Below, in pieces: positions 23,561-33,894 of a stretch of 64,000 bases of DNA. The stretch covers positions 434,001-498,000 of the forward strand of contig BSBK01001301.1 in NCBI GenBank assembly GCA_027943335.1. Reading direction: 5' to 3'. This DNA is from Chamaecyparis obtusa. Taxonomy: Eukaryota; Streptophyta; Pinopsida; Cupressales; Cupressaceae. The translations under genes and the position numbers were made by a program. Every line of letters starts with the position of its first letter. Position 1 is the stretch's first letter. The notes under the pieces were generated by a model, which was not told the DNA's origin, did not search any database, and saw only the letters and a program-made list of their open reading frames with translations.

Positions 23561-26467
23561 ACTGTCTGTCATAGCTTCTGCTTCTTGTATTTTCTTGTAT
23601 AGATCACTAGTCAATTTGTCCTAGTTTATACAATCATCAATAATCTTTCTGCCCTTTTCTACAAACTCCTTCAATGTTGTCTGACCAGTCTTTAGTGAGC
23701 TCGGGTCAAGTGCAAAGTTGCTAACCAATTCACTAAGCCTTTTCTTCAAATAATTCTCCTCTGCAACTAGGGATGCAAATTCTTCCAGGCTAGAGAAATT
23801 AGTCTTAAACTATGAAATAACTGTACTCACATCATCAATGGAGTGTACCTTGGACACTTTCTTATCTTCTGGTAACAAGTTTAAGATGTTTACCAATTCT
23901 ACAAGGAGGGGATTCCTCATTACCTATTTCTCCTTGGCTTTCTCCATAGCTAAGACGCTGAGCTTGATCGGGTCTTCGTCTCCCCATGAATCCAAACTGG
24001 TTGTGTCAGGTGTCAAACTTGACAATAATGTTGTTGAGGGAGTGATAGGAGTGTTATCCATCACTTCTTATTTTACCTTGATCATTTCAACTGATGGTTC
24101 ATCTTTTTTCTCACTTCCTTTTACCTCTTCTTCTCCCTTTTGTTTTTCAGCTTCTTTTTCTTCTTCTTTCTTTTCTTCTTCTTTCTCTATTTCTTTTCCT
24201 TTACCTCCTTCTTCCTTTTCATCTGATATATCCTCAATCAATATTTCTTCTTGTTGATTGGGAGGAGTGTTACTACATAAGTTCTCAGCCTCTTGAGTGC
24301 TTACAAATGCCTCTTCAAACTTGTCCAGATCCATGTCTATGGCCACCATAGTAACTTTCACATTGTCAATAAAGATAGAATAATCCTTGAGTGTCTCTGT
24401 TATGGGTGCAAACTTCTCTACCTCTGATATTGTTTTAACTACAGGTGTTGAGTCCTGGGGACCTGTCATAGGTACATTAGTAGTCTCTAACTCTTTTTCA
24501 ACCATTATGGAAACTTGAAAATTGGGCGCAGTAGCTGGATACATATGCCTATTCGTGAAGACCTTTTCAAATGCCTTCTCTATTTTCTTAGCCACCAGTT
24601 CATAGTTTTTGTCCATTATATGCAGGGTCCTTGACTTTGTTTTGAGATGTGGTTTTACCAGATCTAACAATAGTGACTTTTCTTCTAAAGAGCATACTAG
24701 GAGGGTTTCATCTAAGGTCTTTTCCCTTATCCTTGGATCCTCTTCAATAGCTTGTCTCTTTTGGAACTCTAATATGTTACATACATTATCAGGGATCATA
24801 GTCTTCAGTTCTAAGACTGTCTTCTTAAACTTCAACATATGTTTGATAACCATTCCATGTATCTCTGATTTGTCAATCTCACTATATTTCTCATAAAACT
24901 TTCCTACTTGATCAATTCTGCCTTCATCAATAATCCTTGTACTTAACACACTGAGACTAGGTTTGAAACTTACTTCGGGAGGAGCTTGAGTGTTTTTCTT
25001 ATTTCTTGTTACTCGTGAGGATGGATGACCAATGCTAATTTATTTCTTCCTCTTAGGCATTGCCTTATACTTAGGAGGAGCAGTAAGGTCAATGGTTTCC
25101 TTGGGCACAAAAGGAGTAACATCAGTTTTACCAATTTGAACATCAGATTTCTCAATCTTTATCTTCTTCATCTTAGGATCCTCTAATTTTGTCTTTGTTG
25201 TTGTTGTGCTCTCAATTTCCAAAGAAATATTCTCTTCCCTTTCTTTGTCTAAGTCTTCTTTTGATGCATCATGAATTCTCAAGATTTCTAAGGTAACCTT
25301 GGCAACTTTCCTTTTTGTTGCTGCACTATTCAAGACTACATCAACTTCTCTTGTTTTCTCTTCATAGGTTCCTCATCTTGGCTCATTAGGGTCTTTAGGG
25401 GCTGAAATCAATACTTGTGCGTATGCTTCTAGGACTTGTTCTTAAACCTCATATCCAAGTGGATGAATCCACTTTGTCCTTGGTTCAACTACCTCCATGC
25501 ATGTTATGTCTGTCTCAACCATGAAACAAATGATATCTTTGTATTTATCAACTATTTTCTTTGGTATTTTGTACCTCATCTGCATCTTAGCCCTGAAAGT
25601 CTTCAACTCCAGTGTCAAGTAGTCCTTCAATGTACTCTCAATACATGCCTTGAGAGATATATGTGGCATTGTGGGGAAAGATTTGTCTAGGTACAAGTCA
25701 GACACTTTTCCAACAATATGGAAGTACATATATATGATCAAAGACCCAAATCTAAATATCTTGGTCTTATCATGCTTGATTGCTTTAATGTTATCAATTG
25801 ACTGTGCGTGCAAGATCTCACACTAATTGAAATTTCCATTCTCTTTCACAAGTCTTATAGCTGGAAGAATTGTGGACACAGACACACTGTTCACCCTGCT
25901 GGTGTGTTGGAACCTATAACCTAGTATCATGGACATCAATTTGATGTCATCTTGCTCAATAGGCTCTATGGTCATTCTGCGCCTATCACTTATTGACTTG
26001 CAACTTTTCTCAACAATTTTCCTTACATCCTTGCCTACTGGAAGGACAGTGTCTGTCTTTGAGAGGCCTATCATCTCATGAATTAGGTCACCAGTAATTC
26101 TAACCGACACTTCACCTATCCAAAATAGGTCATCATGAATTCTGCTAAGTAGGATCTTGATCCATTCCTATTCGTAGAACTCATATGTCATAGCATACTC
26201 CACTATAGGATGATTATTCCATTGCGCATACTCATCCATGAAGGTTTTGTCTAGTTTCATCATTATTTCCATGTGTACCCTTAATCTATCCAATCTTACT
26301 AGTTCTTTCTTACACTAAATGTATTCCCTAATGTCCTTGACATGCATAACACCCATAGGCATGCAGTAGAACACCCCTTCTAGGTCATCAAGTGTTGATT
26401 TAAATAGATGCCTCTTAAACACATATCTTTTCTTCTCTGCAACATCAAATACTATAGGAGTAGCCAT
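23561..26467 (-). pseudogene. Long unknown frame of element C, main part
   Basis: It begins at the ATG at 26467 (MATPIVFDVAEKKRY) and runs on the minus strand to the F insertion at 23561, then continues at 15039-14684, about 1,080 codons in all. The first part (26467-25442) looks globular, with MILGYRFQHTSRVN, LVKENGNFN and FRFGSLIIYMYFHIVG. The middle (25333-25040) is Lys/Glu-rich with a possible nuclear localisation signal (PKRKK). Then come a helical part (24949-24540), an acidic Glu/Lys run (24250-24090), and a helical end (DLYKKIQEAEA). It has at least five in-frame stops. I do not recognise the family. It is not a retroviral enzyme, and the plus-strand frames opposite it are shadows. 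Confidence 0.6.
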
Positions 26468-26889
26468 CACTTGTAAAATTATTTCTTAATGGTTTCCAAG
26501 ATCTTCTGAATCGGCACGACGAACTAGGGTTTCTACAACTGATCAAATGCACTACAAGTCTCTTGATGAATCAATCTACAATCCTTCACAATCAAATGCT
26601 AGGGCTCTTCTTCTATTCAATCACTTTGAATTCAAATGCAATGAGAGATTTGCAAACTTCTGTGTACTTTAAAGTAGAAAATATGCCATTAATGCTTGTC
26701 ATGTCAACCAGGCTATCACTTGAAAATTTCAAACTTTCATTCTGCAAAAAATAAGTTAGTGCGCTCTTGCATATAGGTTCTTCTAGTCTCCAAAAGCTTA
26801 AGTTCAAAGGCACATACTCTGAAAGTGAGTATACTAGCCACACAGGGGTCTACAGCTAAATTAGCTCACCCTATGACCCTGAGAGCCAT
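26468..26889 (-). other. Spacer between the two frames of element C
   Basis: About 420 bp with no conserved reading frame. It may hold the decayed end of the Gag-like frame, since translation is stop-ridden in all frames. No promoter or RNA signal was recognised. Confidence 0.4.
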
Positions 26890-28005
26890 TCATCTAGATG
26901 TAGAGGGTGCATCCACTGTGGATGCATCCAATACATTCTCATCAACCTTATCCTTCTTTTCTTCTGACCAAATCAAGCTCGCATCCTCTGAAGCTTTCAC
27001 AGACTTGACTTCTCCTTCGGGATCCAATACTATTTCTTCAAGATTTTTAGGGCTTTCCTGACCTTGCATCCTTGATCTGCAAAACTTTGAGATGTGTCCA
27101 GCCTTGTTACAAGAGTGACAAATGACTAGAGGCCTTATATTCCTCGGTGCATTGATATGGGTCACCATTTTACATTTTCTAGCTAAGTGACCATTATAGT
27201 TACATATTTGACATGTAACATTCTGAGAACTTCTTACATTTGACTGATTTTGATTTCTCTAATTATACTGAGTCCTGTTCTTCTAAATTTTCTTGTAATT
27301 CATAGCTCTATGACCAAATTTATTGCATGAATAATAGTTACCATTAAAATTTCTTACCTCTGTACAGCTCTTTTCTATATGTCCATGCTTGTTACATGCA
27401 TAACAAGTGTGTTCTACTAGCTTGTGCTCATTCTTAGGTGGTTCAATATAATTTTTAGTCTAACTTCTAGTCTCATTAGCATCTGAGGTGTCTTTTGGTG
27501 CTTTCTTTCTTTCTCACATGTTGTCAATCTAATTTTGTGCTTCATTGTATCCAATGCAGCTAGTATCTCCTTTAGCTCTTCTTGCATACAACTGAGATTC
27601 TATCAAATCAAAACTAGTGTGTAGTTTATCAATGTGATTCTTTACCTCTTTCAATTCAGATTCCAAGCTTTCTTTTTTGTTCCTTAGCTCCAATATTTCC
27701 ATGTTTTCTTGCCTTAATTCTTCATTTAGTTGAAGGTTTTCTTTGATCTATTCTTCATAGACTTCCTGATTGTTAATCAGTTTATCATCAAATTCTTCAA
27801 GTTGTTCTTTCAAGGATGCATTTTCTTCATTCAGCTTCTTGACCATTATCCCTAGATCACTGGTAGACCATTCTTTCAAATCCTTTCTTAGCCTTTTGAT
27901 GACTAATTGACCATCACTAAGTTTTTCCTTTAGTTCTTCAATTTCTTTTTCAGATTTGTCCAGGTCTTCAAGAGAAGCTTCAAGATTTCTTTTCAGATGT
28001 TTCAT
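26890..28005 (-). pseudogene. Coiled-coil/zinc-knuckle Gag-like protein of element C
   Basis: The ATG at 28005 lies about 55 bp after the primer site. The N-terminal 170 residues form a strong heptad-like coiled coil (IEELKEKL, LKEQLEEF, ELRQENMEILELR). Four consecutive zinc-knuckle units follow: CYACNKHGHIEKSC; a damaged one with SCNKFGH and a Tyr for the last Cys; CQICNYNGHLARKC; and CHSCNKAGHISKFC. An acidic tail follows. There are several stops (for example after NNQEVYEE) and a frame change near 27500. The usual copia Gag capsid (UBN2) part is missing, so this looks like the C-terminal half of a Gag that has multiplied its nucleic-acid-binding knuckles. Confidence 0.7.
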
Positions 28006-28060
28006 TTTTTCTTTGTCTATGATCTCCTCAAGTGGTTAAACTTCTTCATTGAGGACCAGA

Positions 28061-28074
28061 GCTCTGATACCAAT
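28061..28074 (-). other. Primer binding site of element C
   Basis: The minus strand reads ATTGGTATCAGAGC directly after ...CCTAACA. It contains a perfect initiator-Met-tRNA primer site (TGGTATCAGAGC), typical of plant copia elements. Confidence 0.9.
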
Positions 28075-29190
28075 TGTTAGGAATGGGAAAATTGAGAGGG
28101 GTGGTGAATCAGTGTTCACTGTATTTTATCTTTTTACTTAATCTTAAACTGAACTTAAATACTTAAATACTGAAATGAACATCCACATAAACATGAAACA
28201 TGAAATCAAAACATAACACCAATATGGTTATGGGGAAACCCAAATAGGTAAAAAACCCCAGTGGGAATTGACACCCACTAATATTCTGTACTAGTATTTT
28301 ATGATCCTTGTTAGAATATCCTTAACCCTGTTAGGAGTTTCTTTACAATGTATTAAGTACAGTAGACCTTGTCAAGGGTCAGACCCTATTAGGAGTCTTT
28401 TAAAATAAACCCTATTAGGGGTGTGGATGCATTATCCTAGAGCTCACTTCTCAAGTGGTGAAGGCTATAACCTTCTGATCTCAAATACACACTATATCTA
28501 CTGGATGAACTATCATTGTGACACTGCTTGTCTAATCAGTTCCTTTTATGTGATGATGCTTTAAACTCTTGCAAAGCTCTAATACATCTTATAGAATCTT
28601 TGCACACTTCTTCTCTACTTATCTCAACTCTATTACAACTTCCATACCAATTACAATGGGCATATCTCATATTTATATGCACATACAAAACAAATAACTA
28701 GGCCGGCCCTTTAACCGATTACATACAACGCTTCCAATTGAATTGGCTCAAGTGTGTTTACAAACAAACATCTTTACATGTTGGAAACCTAATTAAAATA
28801 GGCACATAACCTTTACAACATTAGAATATAACCACAAATCAAAATGCTAACAGTCAGCTGCTTCCTCTGTTCTTCTTTGGCACACACTGGGTGTGTAACT
28901 TCAACTGTCTGTAACTTTTTCATACTCGCATATCTGATCATGTGTTCATAGAATAAGCATGAATATAGTATAACCAACTTATCTTCTAGGGTGGATACCA
29001 TAACTCATTCGTACACACATGTGCGGATGCTCTGAGCTTGAGGTATTCTTTACACTGTCCAATCTTCAACACTTAGCCAATTTATGATCTTCTCATCAAG
29101 TGCACTGACTCCAAACTACTATATGACTTTGTTTCCATAATGACAACACTATACTAATTCATATACACCAATATAGCCAACTTTCCAATA
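28075..29190 (-). repeat. 5' LTR of element C
   Basis: Plus-strand TGTTAGGAATGGG ... CTTTCCAATA; the last CA has become TA. It is collinear with 13360-14478. The U5 stem has two mismatches here while the other copy is perfect. A minus-strand TATA-like box lies near 28667-28677. It is followed by the target duplication gaact (29191-29195). Confidence 0.9.
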
Positions 29191-30366
29191 GAACTTACAT
29201 CTTTAGAAGATGAAGAGATTTTAGTTGATGTTGATCATAAAAGGAGAAGTCTCCTCATGTATGAGAAACAAGTTTTTTCCCATTCTGATGAAGAGGAGTC
29301 TGATGATGATATTTGCAAAACAAATATGATCAGACCATAATTGGATAATGCCCACTAGAGAAAGCCCAGTAAGGAATAAATTAGAACTTTGACTATGGCC
29401 ATAATTTCTCAGGCCAGATCCTCATACAACTTGATAAATAGAAGAATAGATGTTGATCAAGGAGTACCTAGGTCAGTGTTTGTTAAAGATGATTCTCAAA
29501 ATAAGGTTTCTTTGAAACCAAGTGCATTTAAAAGCACAGGTGGCAACAATAATAAATAAGAGCCCATTCTTGTTCAAAATACTAAAAAGAATGAGGAAGT
29601 TGTCACAAAAAATAGAAGCAAGAAGGTTGGTAGGGGAAAGATCTTGTCCGATCTTTTTGCTGAACCCCCAACTTTTGATATGAGACATGCTCTGTCTCAA
29701 ATGAAGGTCTCAATCCCCTAGTTGGAGATGTTAAAAATAAAAGAGCATAAGGAAGGTGCCTTATCATTAATAAATGAATAGGGAGACATCCCTATTGTAT
29801 TAGAAAAAGGAAATTCAGTGGAAGGACCTGAGATAACTAAGGAGATTTCTAACTTCTTTGTAGGAAATATTGTGACTTGGGAGCCATCTTCCATTGACCC
29901 ATTCTATGTCACTTTAATTGTCAATAATCTATTGCTAAAAAATTGCATGATAGATTATGGTGTTGCAGCTACTGTAATGCCTTACTATGTTATGAAGGAG
30001 CTAGGACTTCAAGTTGATACATCCAATGGAAGATGTTATGTCATGGATAATAGAGCAGTTCCTGTGGTAGGGACATTGGTTGGAATAGAGGTAAAAATTA
30101 CTACATTTCCTGGAGCTACTTATAGGATGGATGTAGTTGTAGTTGATACCAAGCCTCATTATGGTATGCTACTGTCAAGACAATGGGCAGAAGTAGTGGG
30201 AGAAAATTTGCAACTAGACATTTCATATGCTACCATACCTATAAATTGTACTGAGGTAAATTTTTATAGAGAGCCTCGCTCTTTAGTCATGATTGAGATG
30301 GTAGTACCTGAAGACCTAAATTATTGTATCAACATTAAATGGAAAATTTTATGGTTGATGAAGTAA
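29191..30366 (+). pseudogene. Gag end and aspartic protease of Tat element B
   Basis: This resumes the Gag frame after element C. A charged linker (DEEESDDD, SKKVGRGKILSDLF) carries five stops. The open stretch 29818-30366 then contains the retropepsin-like protease: MIDYGVAATVMP replaces the usual D-S/T/G-G active-site loop, keeping Asp and Gly two apart but with Tyr between them, and YGMLLSRQW is the conserved flap-distal motif (G-x-L-L-G/S-R-x-W) of Tat/gypsy proteases. It probably cleaved the Gag-Pol precursor; the unusual loop and the upstream stops make activity unlikely. Confidence 0.75.
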
Positions 30367-30399
30367 TGCCACAACTAAAGAATACTGATCCAATTATTG

Positions 30400-30890
30400 A
30401 TGAACTACTATTACAACAAGATGGACTATGGTAGTTGCACTTTGATGGAGGATGCTCTAAGAAGGCTCAAGAGCTAGTGTATTACTGATATCCCCATCAG
30501 GTACTACTTTTAAATACTCCTTTATGTTGACCTTCCAGTGCACTAACAATACTGCCAAGTATGAAGCTTTGATATTGGGATTAGATATTGCCATAAAGCA
30601 TGGTATAAAATATTTGAAATTTCAAGGAGACTCCCAATTAATCATAGCTTAGATCAGATCCAAATATGCTACCAAGGATGATAGACTTAAAATGTATAGA
30701 TATTCTATCTGGGATAGAATCAAATTTTTTTATGCTTTCAATATTCTCTTGGTAGAAAGGTCAAAAAATATCATGGCAGATTTTCTTGCAAATGTTGCAT
30801 TGAAAAATAATGATGTTACTCTTACTGGTGTGTCAAAGTTAGAAATAAAAAGTAGACCTATTGTACCTGATAATGTTCATAATTGGTAAG
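30400..30890 (+). pseudogene. Extra (archaeal-type) RNase H domain of Tat element B, upstream of RT
   Basis: All four acidic positions of an RNase H1-type active site can be read: LHFDGG (Asp codon 30444-30446), KYEALILGL (Glu 30563-30565), FQGDSQLII (Asp 30629-30631) and MADFLANVAL (Asp 30779-30781). The RHGIKYL-like stretch and the VERSKNI-MADFLA ending are those of the second, archaeal-like RNase H known from Tat-lineage elements. One frameshift between the first and second acidic residues and one TAG near 30650 break it. Its place, between protease and reverse transcriptase, is distinct from the copy at 32099-32500. Confidence 0.75.
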
Positions 30891-31093
30891 TTTTTTAGGA
30901 TGATAGTGATATCCTTAGGTTCATTCAAGGTCTGAATTAGTATGATGGGAATCAAATTGAGTGTAATTTTGTAAAGGAGGTTGTTGATGGAAAAGAATGT
31001 ATCCTTGGAAATGAAATATTTCATCTAGATTCCAACCATATTCCTAAGGGATTAGTTGAATTAGAGGGCATGTTCAAAATAAATGACAATTAA

Positions 31094-32722
31094 ATGTCAC
31101 ATAAATCTAATGCTAAGGTTGATGATCTAGAAGAAGTAAACCTAGGATCAGAAACATCCCCTCAGCTAGTATATATTGGAAAGAGACTGAGTAGGGAGGT
31201 AATAAATAATTTAATAGGATTGCTAAAAAGGTATAAACATGTATTTTCCTGGTCTTATGATGATCTCAAAGCCTATAGGGTAGACTTGTTTCAACATGAA
31301 ATCCCTCTAAAAGAAGATGCCAAACCTTTTAGGCAAAAACTAAGGCCTATCAATCCCATGCTAGCTACTAAAATGGAAATAGAGTTGACTAAGTTGAGGG
31401 ATGTAGGTATTATTGAGCCCATAAGGCATTCATCTTGGGTTTCTAACTTGGTACTAGTCAGGAAGAAGAACGATGACATAAGGTTGTGTGTAGATTTCAG
31501 AAACCTAAATGTTGCTTCATTGAAAGATAATTATAGATTGCCTAATATGAAGGCTATGCTTCATAAAGTGACTGGTTGTGAGTTATTATCCATGATGGAT
31601 GGTTTCTTAGGATATAACCAGGTGCTAGTTAAAGAATCAAAACAATTCAAGACAACATTTACTACTCCTTTGGGAACCTATGTATATGTTTGAATGCCTT
31701 TTGGTTTAAAAAATGTTGGAATGACTTTTCAAAGGGAAATGGATGTAGCCTTTAAATATCTTATTGATGTTCTCATGGTAGTATACTAGGATGATCTAAC
31801 AACTTACTCTAAAAGGGATGATGATCATTGCAACCACCTAGAGAAAGTCTTGGTCAAAGCTTTGGAGTTTGGCATATCATTAAATCCTAAGAAATGTCAT
31901 TTTTTTGTCACTGAAGAGAATCTATTAGGGCATATAGTGTCCAAAGGAGTAAGGATTGATCCTAAAAGAGTTGAAGCTATTAAAATGGTTCCTGCTCCCA
32001 AAAACCTCAAAAGTGTGTAGTCCTTCCTTGGACAAATTAATTTTGTTAGAAGATTCATTGCTAACTTTGTAAAGTTAGTCAAGCTTCTAAAAAAGGGTGT
32101 GAAATTTGATTGGATTCAGGAAGCAAAAGAGGCTTTTGAGAAAATTAAGAAAACAATCCAAGAAGCACTAGTTTTGGTATCTCTTGATTACTCCAAGCCT
32201 TTCTCCTTATTTTCTTTTACATCTTTTCATACTATTGCAACAGTTTTTCTACAAAAGGATGGGGAAGGATTTGAGCACCCCATTACTTTCTTTAGAAAGT
32301 CAATGCAATCATCTGAGCTGAATTATGAGCTAATGGAAAAACTGGCATATGCACTAGTAAAGGAAATAAAGGTTTTCATACCTTATCTGGTTTGTGCCAA
32401 AGTAAATGCATATGTTCCTCATGCTATAGTAAAAGACATATTGGTTCAAAGTGAGGTCACAGAGAAAAGTTGCAAGTGGATTAACAGAATCCAAGAATTT
32501 GATCTAGAGCTTCATATAAGCAAGTTGGTTAGAGGTTTGGGACTAGAAAAATTGATGAGTAGAGAAACTATGGACCTCGTTCAAATGAACAATGTTTCCA
32601 TGAATAAAGGAATGGTTACTAGCATTCAAATGCAGCCATGTTATACTAATATTGTGTATTTTCTTAAAGATGCTAGTTGCCCAAAAGGTCTGAATGTCAA
32701 TCAAAGGAAAACCTTAAATTGA
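31094..32722 (+). pseudogene. Reverse transcriptase and gypsy RNase H of Tat element B
   Basis: The polymerase begins with KRYKHVFSWSYDDLKAY and the gypsy RT signature VRKKNDDIRLCVDFRNLN, LPNMKAMLHKVTGCELLSMMD, then GYNQ (RT motifs 1-4, 31440-31630). A TGA follows TYVYV (31691-31693). The catalytic Y-x-D-D is present at about 31785, but its x is a TAG codon. LNPKKCHFF and GHIVSKG are the next motifs. The gypsy RNase H (about 32099-32500) keeps YELMEKLAYALV, but the first catalytic Asp region reads FSFTSFHTIATVFLQ, without the Asp, and the third motif reads AYVPHAIVKDIL. It therefore looks inactive by design or decay. Confidence 0.85.
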
Positions 32723-33894
32723 AGGCTCAAATATATGTATTGTTACAAGGTGACTTATACTAGAAGGATAATGATGGGATATTACATTTATGTTTTGACA
32801 AAGGGAAATATGAGAAAGTCTTACAAGAAATACACTCTAGACTATGTGGAGGACATCATTCAACCAGAGCAAAAACTCACAACATTTTAAGGGCTAGTTA
32901 TTATTGACCTATTTTGTTTAAGGATACTCATTCATTTGTCTAAAAATTTGAACCATGCCAGAGGTTCTCAAATAAGTTAAAATTCTTAGGGGCATTATTG
33001 TTAAACCCTATGGTTGCAAAAGATCCTTTTTCCATATGGGGTATAGATTTTGTTGGAGAATTTGTAGAAAAATCCAGTGGGGGACATAGTTGGATACTTG
33101 TTGCTAATGACTATTTTACTAAGTGGATTGAAGAAATCCCAACAAAGAAAGCTACAAGTGCAGTGGTGATTGAATTATTGATGGACAATATAGTGACAAA
33201 GTTTGGTGTTCCTATCAAACTAGTAATGGATAATGCCATGTGTTTTAGGTTAGAGGAATTCACTAATTTTTTTTTAGAAATGGGCATTATCATCTCATAT
33301 TCATCCCTATATCACCTATAGGCTAATGGGAAAGCAGTATCAATCAATAAAAGTATTCTAAAAATTTTGAAGAAAACATTGGAAAAGAACAAAAGAACCT
33401 GGCATGCAAAATTAAAATTAGCATTATGGGCAGATATAATTACAGAAAAAAGAGCTACAGGTAAATCTCCTTTTGAGCTAGTATATAGTATGAAGTCTAG
33501 GCTACTAGTGAATAATTAGCTTCCTATTTACCAATTTATACAAGATGAAGGATTAGAGATATGTGATCCTTTGCAAAATAGAATGATCTAGTTAGTTTTA
33601 TTGGATTAAATAAGAAGAGAAGGTCAAAGAGAAAATATAAGACTATAGCTAAAGATGAAATATCTCTTTGACAAGAGCTACTGTCAAAAAATTCTAACAT
33701 GGAGATCTAGTCCTTCAATGGAATGCCAGGATTGAAGATAAGGGTAAGCACAAAAAATATGAATCCTTATGGTTAGGTCCTTATGTTATCCATCAAATTC
33801 ATGGAAAGGATTCATATTAGATAAGAAGTATGGATGGTGAAGAACATGAATTACCAGTGCATGGACAATTCCTTAATTTTTTTTTCAATTAAAT
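32723..33894 (+). pseudogene. Integrase of Tat element B
   Basis: The core of the DDE integrase is open at 32998-33321: WGIDFVGEF (first Asp), YFTKWIE, VTKFGVPIKLVMDNAM (second Asp). After a stop, ANGKAVSINKSILK occupies the place of the third motif, with Val where the catalytic Glu should be. The N-terminal zinc region (32840-32990) is frameshifted, and the C-terminal part to about 33894 is stop-ridden. It joined cDNA ends to the target in the live ancestor. Confidence 0.8.

Larger units (their letters stand above)
13360..29190 (-). mobile_element. Non-autonomous copia-like element C (Gag-like frame plus unknown frame, no pol)
   Basis: LTRs lie at 13360-14478 and 28075-29190 (1119 and 1116 bp, about 8% different by eye). 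The target duplication gaact is exact at 13355-13359 and 29191-29195. The initiator-Met primer site and the polypurine tract are both on the minus strand. Removing the nested element F (15040-23560) leaves about 5.1 kb of interior with a coiled-coil/zinc-knuckle frame and a second, long unknown frame. I searched the translations for protease, integrase, reverse transcriptase and RNase H motifs and found none. It must therefore have relied on proteins from a related copia, a TR-GAG-like or LARD-like lifestyle. Confidence 0.85.

Noticed and set aside
15035..23565. Target-site duplication of element F
   Set aside because: The flanking pentamers (gctat and actgt; acagt/atagc on the sense strand) do not match well enough to claim one.
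23838..24351. Plus-strand frames with Ser/Phe/Leu-rich proteins
   Set aside because: They lie opposite the acidic Glu/Lys stretch of element C's unknown frame and are its antisense shadow.
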